The position numbers and the translations under genes are program-made. From Petunia secreta (lineage: Eukaryota > Streptophyta > Magnoliopsida > Solanales > Solanaceae): 64,000 nt of DNA. The stretch lies in the NCBI GenBank assembly GCA_029990175.1, contig JARKIP010000099.1:186001-250000 (forward strand), in the 5' to 3' direction. Below the pieces are notes generated by a model. That model saw only the letters and a program-made list of their open reading frames with translations. It was not told where the DNA came from and ran no database searches. Shown piece after piece: positions 44,033 to 58,036 of the stretch (within the stretch, counting starts at the first letter, position 1; each line of letters opens with the position of its first letter).

Positions 44033-45477
44033 GTTAGAAAATATTGTGTCGGTGCCCAAGAAGGATGGTGATGGATATAATTTATTCATATATTTTCATA
44101 GTTAAATATTAAGTATTTTTAAATAAAATGTGAATCAATATATCCATCTCTCGCATATTTTCTAACATATTTTGCAGGACGAAGAACATATTAAAAGTAA
44201 AGAAAAAGAATGGAATAATCATCAATGACAATATTGTTCATAGTGCAATTATAGCACCGATGATTCTTGTCTATAATTTTACTACGGTGAAGAGCAAAGT
44301 GCAAATGGAAGAAAAAGTCATCAATTCAAGACACCTTTGCTACTACGGGAAAATACCAAGACCTTACCTAACTTTCATCAATGACCATATGGGAATATTT
44401 TGTAGGAGAAATAATAATAAATTCGAAGAAAGCAAGACGGAAGAGCAAATGTGAAATTCATCTAGGAATTGCTACTAGATTGATCTAGTGATGAATTTCA
44501 CATTTGCTCTTCCGTCTTGCTTTTTTCGAATTTATCATTATTTCTCCTACAAAATATTCCCCTATGGTCATTGATGAAAGTTAGGTAAGGTCTTGGTATT
44601 TTCCCGTAGTAGCAAAGGTGTCTTGAATTGATGACTTTTTCTTCCATTTGCACTTCGCTCTTCACTGTAGTAAAATTATAGACAAGAATCATCGGTGCTA
44701 TAATTCATTATGAACAATATAGTCATTGATGATTATTCCATTCTTTTTCTTTACTTTTAATATGTTCTTCGTCCTACAAAATATGTTAGAAAATATGCGA
44801 GAGATGGATATATTTATTCACATTTTATTTAAAAATGCTTAATATTTAACTATGAAAATATATGAATAAATTATATCCATCAAATTCCCCCATACTTGAA
44901 TCTTTGCTCGTCCTCGAGGATAAAGTTTTATATATATATATAAATTCACAATCTTTGTAGGGTAGAAAATTTATTCAAGATAAACTTCTTTTATCATGCT
45001 CAATGTCTTTTTTTTTCTTCACCAAATTCTTTGTATTTTTCTGAATTTTGTCTTGATCAACAAGAACTTGCAGCTTCTCTCCTTGAATCTTTCAAAATTG
45101 ATAGAGTTATGATCATGTATTCAGTAAGTATCATAGTCTTGTCCATTGGCTTGCTCTTCATGGTCATCTCCACTAATAAAGATTTAATACTGATTTTCAA
45201 AATCCTTTTAGGACTTTTCATGGCTTGTAATGTTAGGCTTCAGGCAGGTAGGATAAGGATATTTGATAGTGACTGTTCTTCTTCTAGCTTGGAGCAAACA
45301 TTTCTCAAAATTTTCTCCATTAGGTAATACTTCTTTTTTTTTTTCATCAAAATTTTTTTTTAATCTCATACATATACAAATATTCACAACATTGCGTCTT
45401 TTTGTAATATTTCTTCTTTTTGGTGATGTTTAATCTTTGCGCATTCAAAGCTGGAAGAAATAATAACTCTTTTTTCT

Positions 45478-45529
<52 letters not shown>

Positions 45530-48500
45530 TGTATACATATATCATATATATAACTTTTTTTTGGTAGTATATCATGGTGTAAAAAAATAGGATTAAGGCT
45601 CAAAGAAGGGTTCTAAAAGGTAAAATATATATAATTGGAAAGAAAATTGAGAGGCTAGAATTGTTTATCAAAGAAGGCCTAATTTTATTTTTTTAAAATC
45701 AGTATCATCTATTATTTCGCCTTGAAGAACATTCAGAGCAAGTTCTAGCCAAGTTTATTGATTCTACCTTCTTTGTAATCATAATTTTTCTCAATTCCAA
45801 TGATTTCTTGAGTTGAAGATCTTTTCTCTTGCTTTCACAAAGTCAAAATCAAAGATATGAAAAATCATCTGGTGAATATAAAAACAATAATATTGTACAT
45901 GGTGAAAAAAAAATTATATTGTTAATTAAAGACCTACAATAAGATCATAAATAAGAAGAAAATAGTAAATAATAAAAAATACATAATTATATAATAGACT
46001 TTAGAAATAACAAAACAACCCTCCCCCATACTTGAACGTTTCATTCTCCTGGATGAAAATATTCTTTTAGACAAGTGATACAAAAGGAGAGTGAAAAAAA
46101 ATGGAGAAGGATCAAATGGTTTTTGGATTATATAATATAATTAATAAAAAATATACTATATTATTAGTAAAATAAAAATCTTTTTGGCTTTCAAATATAC
46201 GATCACAAAAGAAGGCTTGAAAGAAATTGTGACCACACATATTCTATGTGTAATAGACTGACTAATTTAACACCTTAACAGTCATGAGGTCCTGGTTTGA
46301 ATATAAACCATAAAATTACCTGTGCCAACATTAGAATTGCATAATTGAATGGTTAACCAACCAGTAACTTAGGCATACCGATCACCATGGAGTTACTCCT
46401 GTCTAGGTGACTCTATTTTTGTAGAGGGCTTCATGAGATGTTCCGGTTGTACAATAATCTGGATATTGACCAGATCAATTGGTTAAGCATTTAATTAGTC
46501 GGATCTATGTTGGACTTATAAGGCTCCATTGCTTCTCCCTCAATGGCTACGGATGAAAAACTTTTTTTTTTTGTGTCAACGCATTAAAAGAAATAAAACA
46601 AGCATAAAGAGGAAAAAAAATTTATATACGTGCACTCAAAAACTTTAAAAAAAAAAGGCGTAAGAAAATTCTTTTAAAGTATTTTTTTTTCTTTCTTCGT
46701 GAACTAGTAAACTCCATTCCTAATTCAGAATCAGTATTTCATTTTCTCTTATTGAGTTTACTTTTGGAGCTTATTAAGTCAAGAGCATCAAAAGATATTT
46801 TATTTATGTGTTCATGCTTGATTTTTGATTTCTTTGTCTTGTCCTTAGCAGTAAAATTACTATCAATGAGGATTCTCAACTTACATTTTTCTTGATGATC
46901 ATTCCATGCATTTTCCTGAATATCTCCAATAACAAAGTCCACAGAGTCATAGTGATCAAAAGAAACTGAAGAATGATAGTCAAATAAATTTATATTAAAT
47001 CCATTTATCTTTATGACTTCCTCTTCTTCATTTTCATCTAATTTAGTCAAATATTGTGGATAAGTAGAATCGGATAAGAATTCAGGACCTGGTGATTCAA
47101 ATTCTATCAAACTCATTGTAAGCCAACTTTACCAGATCTAAATCTTTTTCTTGAGTGATGGTATTTTTTTCACATGATATTGTTTCATTTAATTGCTCAT
47201 TACCATCATTTAAGGAGATTACCATACTGACTAATTGAATTAATTGCATTGTGATGTCAGTAATGGTTGTATGGGACTGTGCAATTTTCTTATCAGTAAT
47301 TTTCATAAAATTAAGCACATATTCTTTCAAACTCACATCCACCTCTTGAGGTGGTTGGCTCTCATTGTTTTGATTCTCTTGTAAATATTGGTTGCACTCC
47401 GGATTGCAGTCATATCTACTAGAATCAATGTACCTGTCAGAACTAGAACCGACGTAAGCTTGGTCATCAAATAAACTACAAAGAGGAGGATTACATGCTT
47501 GACATGTATGCCCAAGGTGATTTCTACCACAATATTCACAAGTAACGGTCTTTTGGTTTATCAACTCCTCCATGTCTTTCATTCTCCTTTGATCGATTAG
47601 TTTTTCAATCTCTTTCAGTTTTCCAGAATCACTATATGAAAATTTGTTACTTGTTTGGCATCCATGATTATGTTGATTTTCACCATAATATTTGCAAGTA
47701 GCAAATCTTTGGTTGGCTTTTTCAAATTAGTCTCTTAGAATCATCATATGAGAATGTGTCATCTGTTTGAAAAAACTCATCAAAAAAGTCCTCATCATAT
47801 TCCTTAGTGATTGATTGACAATTCAATGTTGAATGTTGTCCACCACATAGATTACAAGTGATAATCTTTTGACAATGATTTTCTGTCAACTCGGCAAAGT
47901 TAATGCTTGATCGATCAAAGTTCATTTTTTTTAGTCCAGTGATATAATCTTTAGAAGCTCTTTTTTTTTTTAAAAAAAAAAGTCTTGTTAGTAGTACTAA
48001 TAATAATAGTAGTTAGTTAGTAATAATAATAATAATTATAATAATAATAATAAAAGTTCTGAAAGTAGTAAAAAAATATAATTAACCTGAAGTAGATGTT
48101 TGCCAATCCCCGGCAATGGCGCCAAAAATTTGACGAGTCCAAAGTGTATATGATTTTCCTGCTCGTTCTTGTCAAATTCTAATATAGTTTAAGATATCGT
48201 CCCACAGAGATTGGAACCACCTAGGCTACATGTTTATATTATCTTTGTTACTATGTGAGAAGATAAATTGATGAAAGGAGAGTTGATTATAAGTTCTAAG
48301 TACTGAAAATAAAAACAATAAATATTTTTGATTTTTTTAAAAATAAAATATAGAGGTTGAGATATTTTGATTTTGCAAGATAAAACTATTACAATAGAAT
48401 AAAATATTTATTATTTATTTCTCCGTTTTAATGAAATGATCGCTTATTTCTAATTCAATCAAATCACATAAAAGAAATCTATTAAAAGCACCACTTGCGC

Positions 48501-51244
48501 TTATACCATTAATTGATTAACAGTGAAATAGAGACCTTGTTTAAAGAATAATTTCTTATTTCTAATTCAATCACTTCACGTAACAACAATTTCATAATAG
48601 CACCACTTGCGCTTATACTATTAATCTATTGAAGTTAGTGACCTTAAACAATAACCGCTTAATAGTATCACTCTCGCTTATACTATTAAGCGATTAAAGT
48701 AATGGCTTTAAACAAGAAGTATTTCGGTTGAGTACACCAAGTGAGCAAAAACCTCTTTCGATTAGCTTTTAATAAATCAATAAACTTATTTGAATCGATT
48801 CCTCCGTGAGAATTAGAATTGAAAGAAATAAGATAATGATTATGGTAAAACATGGTGTACAAAGATGATTAAGAAAGAACCTCAACACGACAAGATAATA
48901 AAATTTTGACATCTATTATAATAATTTTATCAAACTTTATCTAATATCCCAACCTAAGAAAATTACTCCATTATGGAGAAAACATAAAAACTAAAGAAAA
49001 ATATTAATATTCCTACAAAGACAAAAAGAAAAACTAAAAGAAGAAAGAGCAAGACTAGTTCTTGCAAAGTAAATTAGAAAAGAAAATTGGATGTCGTTTC
49101 TTCAAAACATTGCATTCCTATTTATAAAGTTCAAGGTCCCGATGCATTTGTAGATAGTTAACACAACCCAGAATTCGGTTAGGCCGTGCGGGCACCCGAC
49201 ATCCTCCCCTAGACCCGTCGGGCGAACCCTTACCAATTAAATTAGGAAAATAAATATAATAATTCATAAATAAGGACAAGACTTAAAACAAAAACACAGA
49301 CATACTGATACCTCTAAACTGTACAAAAGAAATTACAGCTGACTACCCAACATACTAGGTTTAGGGCTATCCAGACTAGACATCTAAGAGTACAAAAGAA
49401 GACAGATACCTCCTGAAGGGAGCAAAATGCAACTGAAATGATAACCAATAAACTGGTGGCCATCCAGAATAAAAGTTGGCTCACCCTGACAGCTGAAGTT
49501 GTCTTCGCTCCTTCACAACGTGGCGAACTCAATCCTGGAGCGAACCTGCCGAAATAAAATAGATAGACAAGAAACAAACAACAAACAAGGGTGAGTCAAA
49601 AGGAATCAATAAGTGGGGCAGACTAGCCACCTCAAAGAATAGGATAGCTAGCCAGGGAGAAGAAACAGATAAACCAAATTCCTCTTATTTAAATTATGAA
49701 AAGGCAGAGCCAGATAATAACTAGAAACACGTATAGGATGAAAAACTCATCAACAACCAGGAACGTAAGATAACCAAAACATATAGGTATCCCGAACACA
49801 TCAACAATCAGAAACACATCCTGTTGCGGCGTGCAACCCGATCCATATATACATATGGTCGCGGCGTGCAATCCAATCCATATTTTTATACCGCTGCGAC
49901 GTGCAACCCGATCCATATATTTATACCGTTGCAGCGTGCAACCCGATCCCCGCAACCCAGAATACGAGCCAGAAATATATAGACAAATAAGCAATGCACG
50001 TATAAGCAGAACAGTAGTTATGTACCACAAGTCCACACAATGGTACGAAATGAAATGAAATGAGATGAAATGAAATATGATGTAGAGGGTCACATGTGTC
50101 AAATGAATAGAGCGGAATCCTCCTACTCCAGGGCGGAATCCTCCTACCCTCAATATGATGCAATGGAGCGGAATCCTCCTCCTCCTAGGGCAGAATCCTC
50201 CTACCCTCAATATGATGCAATGGAGCAGAATCCTCCTGCTCCTGGGGAGGAATCCACCTACCCTCAATATGATGCAATGAAGCAGAATCCTCCTGCTCCT
50301 GGGGCGGAATCCTCCTACCCCTCAATATGTGCAATGGAGCGGAATCCTCATACCCCTCAATATGTGCAATGGAGCGGAATCCTCCTGCTCCTGGGGCGGA
50401 ATCCTCCTACCCCTCAATATGTGCAATGTAATGCGTATGAATGCAATATGATGCTATGCAGTCACATATGCCTGATACCTATCTCCTGCGCGGGACTCTC
50501 ATCGTCTACCAGGAGATATATGCAATAATGACCCTTCACCAACTCGGGACTCTCATCGCAAACCGGGAAGTATATGCAATAATGACCTTTCACCGGTGCG
50601 GAATCTCATCGCCAACCGGGAATTATATGCAATAATGACCCTTCACCAGTGCGGGACTCTCATCGCCAACCGGGAAGTATATGCAATGCTCAATACCAGA
50701 GTGCACTGCTCATATGCTCAATGCAATACCAACAACAGGGCATAACATACAATATACAATGTAAATTCAAAGCTAAGGCATAATGAGTACACCTATCGGC
50801 AGCTACACACGTAAGGAACACGTGGTAGAAAATCCACGAGGCCAAGTGCCTCCAAAGAAATGGATATAAACACTTACCTCTTCCAAAAGTTGGTATTGCT
50901 AATCAACAACCGCTTTATCCTTTGGTTTCATTGCCAAACGATCCCACTCTTAATGTTCCAGGATGAAAATTCTACTTTCATCCGGCCCCTTTTCTCATTT
51001 TCTGGCATTTTTATTTACTGCGTTGTTTCATTTATTCTCTGTTCTCGCTTCTGATGTTTCTGTTTTTGGTAACAACTTAGCATATATGCTAACTATGCTA
51101 CACCGCCATTTGGTCACTTTGCTCTTTCTTTCTCATTTTATCTTTTTCCCTCTTTTTTGTTTTATTTTATTTTATTTTCTTTTCTTAATGAAAATTAAAA
51201 CGGTGCACTATGATATTCGAAATAATTCCAACTTTTGAATATAA
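44033..51244. repeat. 7.2 kb composite tandem unit C (7212 bp)
   Basis: Third copy: Ogre sliver (44033-44068), Athila-like element (44069-49158), then chromovirus LTR from 49159. Unlike A and B, the LTR does not jump back to Ogre at gtta (51245) but continues to its natural end at 52339. Gag-type ORFs are at 47925-47722, 47582-47097 and 47116-46739 (minus). The AT array is 45480-45521. Confidence 0.95.
46739..47925 (-). pseudogene. Athila-like gag-type ORF cluster, unit C
   Basis: Predicted peptides are the same as in unit B for all three frames. Knuckles CNLCGGQHSTLNC and CEYCGRNHLGHTC are present. No enzyme domains are nearby. Confidence 0.65.
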
Positions 51245-52339
51245 GTTATACAAAATATATGTAACATACTCGCGAAGGCGGATCTCAAATTGGACTCCCG
51301 AAACTCAAGATGCGAATTTAAATAGAAAAAGTTAAATTATTTAACTTTCGGCATTTAAGCGGAAACTAGCCGAACAACATCGAAATTCACTTTCAAAAAT
51401 ATACAAAAGTCACAAATAATCATACGAACCTAACTGCACTTTCGGATTTTGAATCGGAGCTCGTTCACCAAAACCGAGCTCGAAAATCTCTTTTAAATAT
51501 TTATCGATAATAAAAATTGAAACCTTCTTCCAATCCCTACCAAACGAGATCTGATTTAGCTCAAATTTTACAGACAGGTCCTAATGGATATTACGAATAT
51601 TTTAAAATTATCGGTACGCCAATCGGAGTCCTACCTTCCGAAACGACTAACCGAGGTCGTTTCATTCCCCTCCACTTAAACTCTCGTTCGTCCTCGAACG
51701 AGCCTAAGTCTAAAGAAAAATTCGCACAGATAGCAAAAGAACTTGCACGACCTTCATAAGCTACACCACGGGTATTATTTCTCGATTACAGGATTATAAT
51801 TATAACACGCTTATCGAACTGTTGGAACAAAATATATCTGGACAATATGATAATACCATTACACAGCTTATTCTGACTAAGCTTATTCTTCCTCGATCAC
51901 GAGAAGAGAGTTCTATATTTTTGAAATAAAGATACATGAAACTTTGAATAGGTTAACATGATTCAGCCGATAATCACCTCTTCGATATACCTTTCCAAAT
52001 AGAATAGGTCGATGGAACTAAGAATTAGCTCACGCTTGATGCAATAGAGGGAACTTTTGAAGTACCTTTTTCACTACATATTATAGAAGATTTTATGCAA
52101 ACTATATTATTTTTACAAACACACCAGGCAACATCTCAGAGTTTTAATATTACCATTCAGTATTTGGAGGAAGACTCCTCCACTTAAAGCACAAACTCAT
52201 GCAGCCATTTGAATAGGAATAACCATCCTCGCACAGTCTGCTGGACTAAAGAAGATTAAGCTAAAAGCTTAACGTAGGCAGACCTAAGCTACCAACTACC
52301 CTTTCGAGTTGCCAAACAACTGCAACTCTCGAGTTCACA
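49159..52339 (-). repeat. Chromovirus 3' LTR (complete copy)
   Basis: About 3.18 kb; on the plus strand it runs from taacacaaccc to gagttcaca. It is homologous over its whole length to 54890-58007 but has one more copy of the 53 bp minisatellite and extra repeats in the cggaatcctcct block. Confidence 0.88.
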
Positions 52340-54873
52340 ACTCCATACCTTTGTTGTAAACACCACCGCCTGATGGATGGTACTTCTATATAAAAATTTC
52401 GGCAGAGTTTCCCTTGAAACTGGATGGTCCGCAAAACAGAACCAGCACTATACTATACATGGGAATTGATACCCGGATAAACTGATATCCAAAACAATAA
52501 TATGCTTACCTGGCTACAATAACACGTACTCTGCCTCAACACAGGGAACGTCACAAGCGGCTACCAATCGCCCAAGCTCACTAGTGCCGGATGAAGAAGA
52601 AATGGAAATGGATCGAGGATAGAAATAATTAGAGCTTCAGGAAGTTCATCTTCTTAGTTGCTTGGCTACCAAAGCTAGACTACTTCCGAGTCAGGCGAGC
52701 CAAAGAATCGCAATTAAAGAAATAGATATTAAATTAGCTCTATGGAACAACATCCATGCCAATTTAACCTCCCAATAAGAAGGAAACTCTGACAATTTAC
52801 CAGAAACCCTGTTATAACCCAGATAAGCTCATAGGATAACATGACTTTACTAGCATTTTGAACCAAGATGAGATATGTAGATCGAATATTACTTACAAAT
52901 CAATTTGCACCGGAAGAAACGATGACACTTTCGGATGGTGACGAATTAAGATCCCATCATCCTACCAACATTGAATTTCGAGGTAAGAGGTAAACTGAAT
53001 TGACATAATAACAGAAGGTGGCGTAACAAGATGCCAAGCAGAAAAATACCGATACTCACTCACAAATCTCTCACATTTAAACCAGATAAACTAGTAGGGT
53101 CACCATAAATGGCAGGAATAAATCATATCAGAAGCTCACCCCTCTACCGCAACCGATTCTTAATAGAAACGACATCCAAGGAAACCATCGAAACATGATA
53201 AGACACACCATTTTCAGATCGATCGAAAGAATCAAATCTTACTCACATTTAAGAGAAGAAGAAATACTCGGTTCTACTACAATGGATGCCTCAGCATCCT
53301 ACCAGACTGGCAGTTCATAAAACTGCCTCTGCGGCTGAGCTAAGCCGCTACACTAATAATTACCTTCTGAAGAATAACTGTCACCACGCTCTCAACCTTT
53401 ACTGGATCGTGGCATTTCTCTGGTTGATTGAGATCTAGATAAAATCCCCTGCGACTGTGCAGGTGCCTGACGAGAGAAAGGATGACTGCCTACTCGCTGG
53501 AGTTACGGAAAACTCTTTAAAGGATAGCCAGACTCACGACAATGATACCACATTTTCGCTGAAAAATAGAAGTTAGAAAGATTGTTGATAGCTGTAAAGA
53601 GAAGACTGAATCGGATCTTGATGAGCTACTGGCGCACTCTAAGAATCAAGTGACACAAGCTGAGATAACCTGGAAGGTGACCTCCCAAAATAATCAGAAC
53701 TTTTACCTCCAAATGAGCTACCATGGTTACCCACCAAGGCCGTGGGATCTCTTACTTTCCCGCTCTAACTTATGGTATGCCTCGAACCTTCGGGAAATAT
53801 TAACAACAACATCAAATAAAATCCAGACCTCAATTTCTCGAGCCATCTGGGATTTCAAGGAAAAATAAAGGTCATCAGTAAATCTCTGAATCTCTCGAAA
53901 GGCTCATGAACTAGTTCTAATGCATATCCAGCCATTCTATAGAATTCAATCTCATATTCTGAAACACCAACAGGCTAACCGACAGGCTACCCTGTCTAAT
54001 CCACTCAAACTGGAAACACTTTTCATCTCGCTCGCTTCTCGAAAGGAACTTTCCACGAATCTAGAAGAAAAACCGAACCAAGTTAGCTAATAAGATGGCG
54101 GTCCACCAATTCAAGGCTGGACCCCTGAAACTGGAAAGCAGAATAATCAACACCATACCGCTCGATATAATCAAGAGCCTGAAGGGTACGCTGACATCAT
54201 TTTATTTTTAAAAAGAATCACGAGGTTTATCTGATGCATTGCTTAAGAATATCGGAAGGTTCAACCGCGTAAAATAATGCAACCTCTTCAGACACTCGGA
54301 CCGAACTGATACCTCGGCTGGCTAACCAGCCAGAACAATTAGAGGTACAACACATACTACCTCCGGAATATAATTTAATGCAGCAATATTAAGAACCAGA
54401 AAAGGAGCTCCCTGAGATCGAACGCCTGCACATGCGGCAACCTGATAGGCTGCCTAGTGAATAAGAGGTTTTTTGCGGTATCTGCGTGCCAAGATTCTCG
54501 TAAAAGCATCATAGAGAGCCAAGGGAACCACAAGGCCCTGCTCCCTTGCCCATCGTGAGCTCGTACAATTGGGACCTCTGTAACTACATCGTCACCACAA
54601 TCAAAACTCTCGGGGCTTCGTCAGTGCTAGCCCCAGGCTAGACTGCTTCCTCTTGAGCTCATACCGTTTGCTGATTTGTCGCACGGGATTTCACAATTAC
54701 CACGAAGGAATTAACAAAAATACTTTTGCATCCTAGACCGACGCACGATCAGAAATGAAGGAAGTGAAACTTCCTAAATTCCATCATAACCTCTCGTAGA
54801 TAAGTACGGACGTCTACGTACCAATCAACGAGACTCTACTAAACACTGTCTTAGTCTGGATAGACTCTAAATC
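52340..54873 (-). pseudogene. Chromovirus gag relic
   Basis: Read on the minus strand, short blocks of chromovirus gag can be recognised in changing frames. They include FKRLNPPTFLG- and YSAFQFQGSSLE-like blocks (about 54100-54230), WIRQGSLSVS then VSEYEIEFYRMAGYALEL (about 53900-53975), a RQAPAQSQG linker (about 53450) and a degenerate knuckle WYHCRESGY (about 53540). Numerous stops and shifts remove any function. No chromodomain or pol was seen. Confidence 0.7.
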
Positions 54874-54889
54874 GGGCTCTAATACCAAC
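54874..54889 (-). promoter_or_regulatory. Primer binding site of the chromovirus
   Basis: On the minus strand gttggtattagagccc follows the LTR end directly. It corresponds to the tggtatcagagc tRNA-iMet primer site with one substitution, and fixes the orientation of the element. Confidence 0.85.
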
Positions 54890-57800
54890 TGACACGACCC
54901 AGAATCCGATTAGGCCATGCGGGCACCCAACATCCTCCCCTAGACCCGTCGGGCGAACCTTTACCAATTAAATTAGGAAAATAAATATAATAATTCATAA
55001 ATAAGGACAAGACTTAAAACAAAAACACAGACATACTGATACCTCTAAACTGTACAAAAAAAATTACAGCTGACTACCCAACATACTAGGTTTAGGGCTA
55101 TCCAGACTAGACATCTAAGAGTACAAAAGAAGACAGATACCTCCTGAAGGGAGCAAAATGCAACTGAAATGATAACCAATAAACTGGTGGCCATCCAGAA
55201 TAAAAGCTGGCTCACCCTGACAGCTAAAGTTGTCTTCGCTCCTTCACAACGTGGCGAACTCAATCCTGGAGCGAACTTGCCGAAATGAAATAGATAGACA
55301 AGAAACAAACAACAAACAAGGGTGAGTCAAAAGGACTCAATAAGTGGGGCAGACTAGCCACCTCAAAGAATAGGATAGCTAGCCAGGGAGAAGAAACAGA
55401 TAAACCAAATTCCTCTTATTTAAATTATGAAAAGGCAGAGCCAGATAATAACTAGAAACACGTATAGGATGACAAACTCATCAACAACCAGGAACGTAAG
55501 ATAACCAAAACATATAGGTATCCCGAACACATCAACAATCAGAAACACATCCTGTTGCGGCGTGCAACCCGATCCATACATTCATCCTGTTGCGGCGTAC
55601 AACCCAATCCATATATTCATACTGTCGCGGAGTGCAACCCGATCCATATATTTATACCGCTGCGACGTGCAACCCGATCCATATATTTATACCGTTGCAG
55701 CGTGCAACCCGATCCCCGCAACCCAGAATACGAGCCAGAAATATATAGACAAATAAGCAATGCACGTATAAGCAGAACAGTAGTTATGTACCACAAGTCC
55801 ACACAATGGTACGAAATGAAATGAAATGAGATGAAATGAAATGAAATGAAATGAAATATGATGCAAAGGGTCACATGTGTCAAATGAATGGAGCGGAATC
55901 CTCCTACTCCAGGGCGGAATCCTCCTACCCTCAATATGATGTAATGGAGCGGAATCCTCCTACCCTCAATATGATGCAATGGAGCAGAATCCTCCTGCTC
56001 CTAGGGCGGAATCCTCCTACCCTCAATATGATGCAATGGAGCGGAATACTCCTGCTCCTGGGGCGGAATCCTCCTACCCCTCAATATGTGCAATGGAGCG
56101 GAATCCTCCTGCTCCTGGGGCGGAATCCTCCTACCCCTCAATATGTGTAATGTAATGCGTATGAATGCAATATGATGCTATGCAGTCACATATGCCTGAT
56201 ACCTATCTCCTGCGCGGGACTCTCATCGTCTACCATGAGATATATGCAATAATGACCCTTCACCGGCTCGGGACTCTCATCGCCAACCGGGAAGTATATG
56301 CAATAAATACCCTTCACCGGTGCGGAATCTCATCGCCAACCGGGAAGTATATGCAATGCTCAATACCAGAGTGCAATGCTCATATGCTCAATGCAATACC
56401 AATAACAGGGCATAACATACAATATACAATGTAAATTCAAAGCTGAGGCGTAATGAGTACACCTATCGGCAACTACACACATAAGGAACACGTGGTAGAA
56501 AATCCACGAGGCCAAGTGCCTCCAAAGAAATGGATATAAACACTTACCTCTTCCAAAAGTTGGTATTGCTAATCAACAACCCTTTATCCTTTGGTTTCAT
56601 TGCCAAACGATCCCACTCTGAATGTTCCAGGATGAAAATTCTACTTTCCTCCGGCCCCTTTTCTCATTTTCTGGCATTTTTATTTACTGCGTTATTTCAT
56701 TTATTCTCTGTTCTCACTTCTGATGTTTCTGTTTTTGGTAACAACTAAGCATATATGCTAAGTATGCTACACCGCCATTTGGTCACTTTTCTTTTTATTT
56801 CTCATTTTGTCTTTTTCCCTTTTTTTGTTTTATTTTATTTTATTTTCTTTTCTTAATGAAAATTAAAACAGTGCCCTATGATATTCGAAATAATTCCAAC
56901 TTTTGAATATAAGTTATACAAAATATATGTAACATACTCGCGAAGGAGGATCTCAAATTGGACTCCCGAAACTCAAGATGCGAATTTAAATAGAAAAAGT
57001 TAAATTATTTAACTTTCGGCATTTTAGCGGAAACTAGCCGAACAACATCGAAATTCACTTTCGAAAATTTACAAAAGTCACAAATAATCATACGAACCTA
57101 ACTGCACTTTCGGGTTTCGAATCGGAGCTCGTTCGCCAAAACCGAGCTCGAAAATCTCTTTTTAATATTTATCGATAATAAAAACTGAAACCTTCTTCCA
57201 ATGCCTACCAAACGAGATCTGATTTAGCTCAAATTTTACAGACAGGTCCTAATGGATATTACGAATATTTTAAAATTATCGGCACGTCAATCGGAGTCCT
57301 ACATTCCAAAATGACTAACCGAGGTCGTTTCATTCCCCTCCACTTAAACTCTCGTTCGTCCTCGAACGAGCCTAAGTCTAAAGAAAAATTCGCACATATA
57401 GCAAAAGAACTTGCACGACCTTCATAAGCTACTCCACGAGTATTATTTCTCGATTACAGGATCATAATTATAACACGCATATCGAACTGTTGGAACAAAA
57501 TATATCTGGATAATATGATAATACCATTACACAGCTTATTCTGACTAAGCTTATTCTTCCTCGATCACGAGAAGAGAGTTCTATATTTTCGAAATAAAGA
57601 TACATGAAACTTTGAATAGGTTAACATGATTCAGCCGATAATCACCACTTCGATATACCTTTCCAAATAGAATAGGTCGATGAAACTAAGAATTAGCTCA
57701 CGCTTGATGCAATAGAGGGAAATTTTGAAGTACCTTTTTCACTACATATTATAGAAGATTTTATGCAAGCTATATTATTTTTACAAACACACCAGGCAAC

Positions 57801-58007
57801 ATCTCAGAGATTTAATATTACCATTCAGTATTTGGAGGAAGACTCCTCCACTTAAAGCACAAACTCATGCAGCCATTTGAATAGGAATAACCATCCTCGC
57901 ACAGTCTGCTGGACTAAAGAAGATTTAGCTAAAAGCTTAATGTAGGCAAACCTAAGCTACCAACTACCCTTTCGAGTTGTCAAACAACTGCAACTCTCGA
58001 GTTCACA
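54890..58007 (-). repeat. Chromovirus 5' LTR
   Basis: About 3.12 kb, plus-strand ends tgacacgaccc and gttcaca. It differs from the 3' LTR by many substitutions and by minisatellite copy number, much more than units A, B and C differ from each other. Confidence 0.88.
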
Positions 58008-58009
58008 AC

Positions 58010-58036
58010 TAGGAATTGCTACTAGATTGATCTAGT
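58010..58036 (-). mobile_element. 27 bp residue of the Athila-like 5' LTR
   Basis: The sequence is identical to the 27 bp spacer of the palindrome (30015-30041) and abuts the Ogre TSD gatgg (58037-58041). It shows that the right end of the Athila-like LTR once lay here and lost its terminal arm, probably between gatg repeats. Confidence 0.85.

Larger units (their letters stand above)
49159..58007 (-). mobile_element. Tekay/Del-type chromovirus remnant: two 3.1 kb LTRs and gag only
   Basis: Minus-strand order is 5' LTR (58007-54890), tRNA-iMet-type primer site (54889-54874), a 2.5 kb internal part with decayed gag, then 3' LTR (52339-49159). No protease, RT or integrase is present, so a large internal deletion has occurred, or this is a non-autonomous derivative. 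It is inserted in the 5' LTR of the Athila-like element. A clear target duplication was not found. The 3' LTR ends TA where CA is expected. Its first 2.1 kb on the plus strand is the part copied in units A and B. Confidence 0.8.

Noticed and set aside
29585..51244. Satellite or rDNA-like array
   Set aside because: Only three units are present, each made of recognisable transposon junction parts, and there are no rRNA or satellite monomer features.
29585..51244. Assembly artefact as the default explanation of the triplication
   Set aside because: Private substitutions and different AT-run lengths in each unit argue for real copies, although long-read confirmation is still needed.
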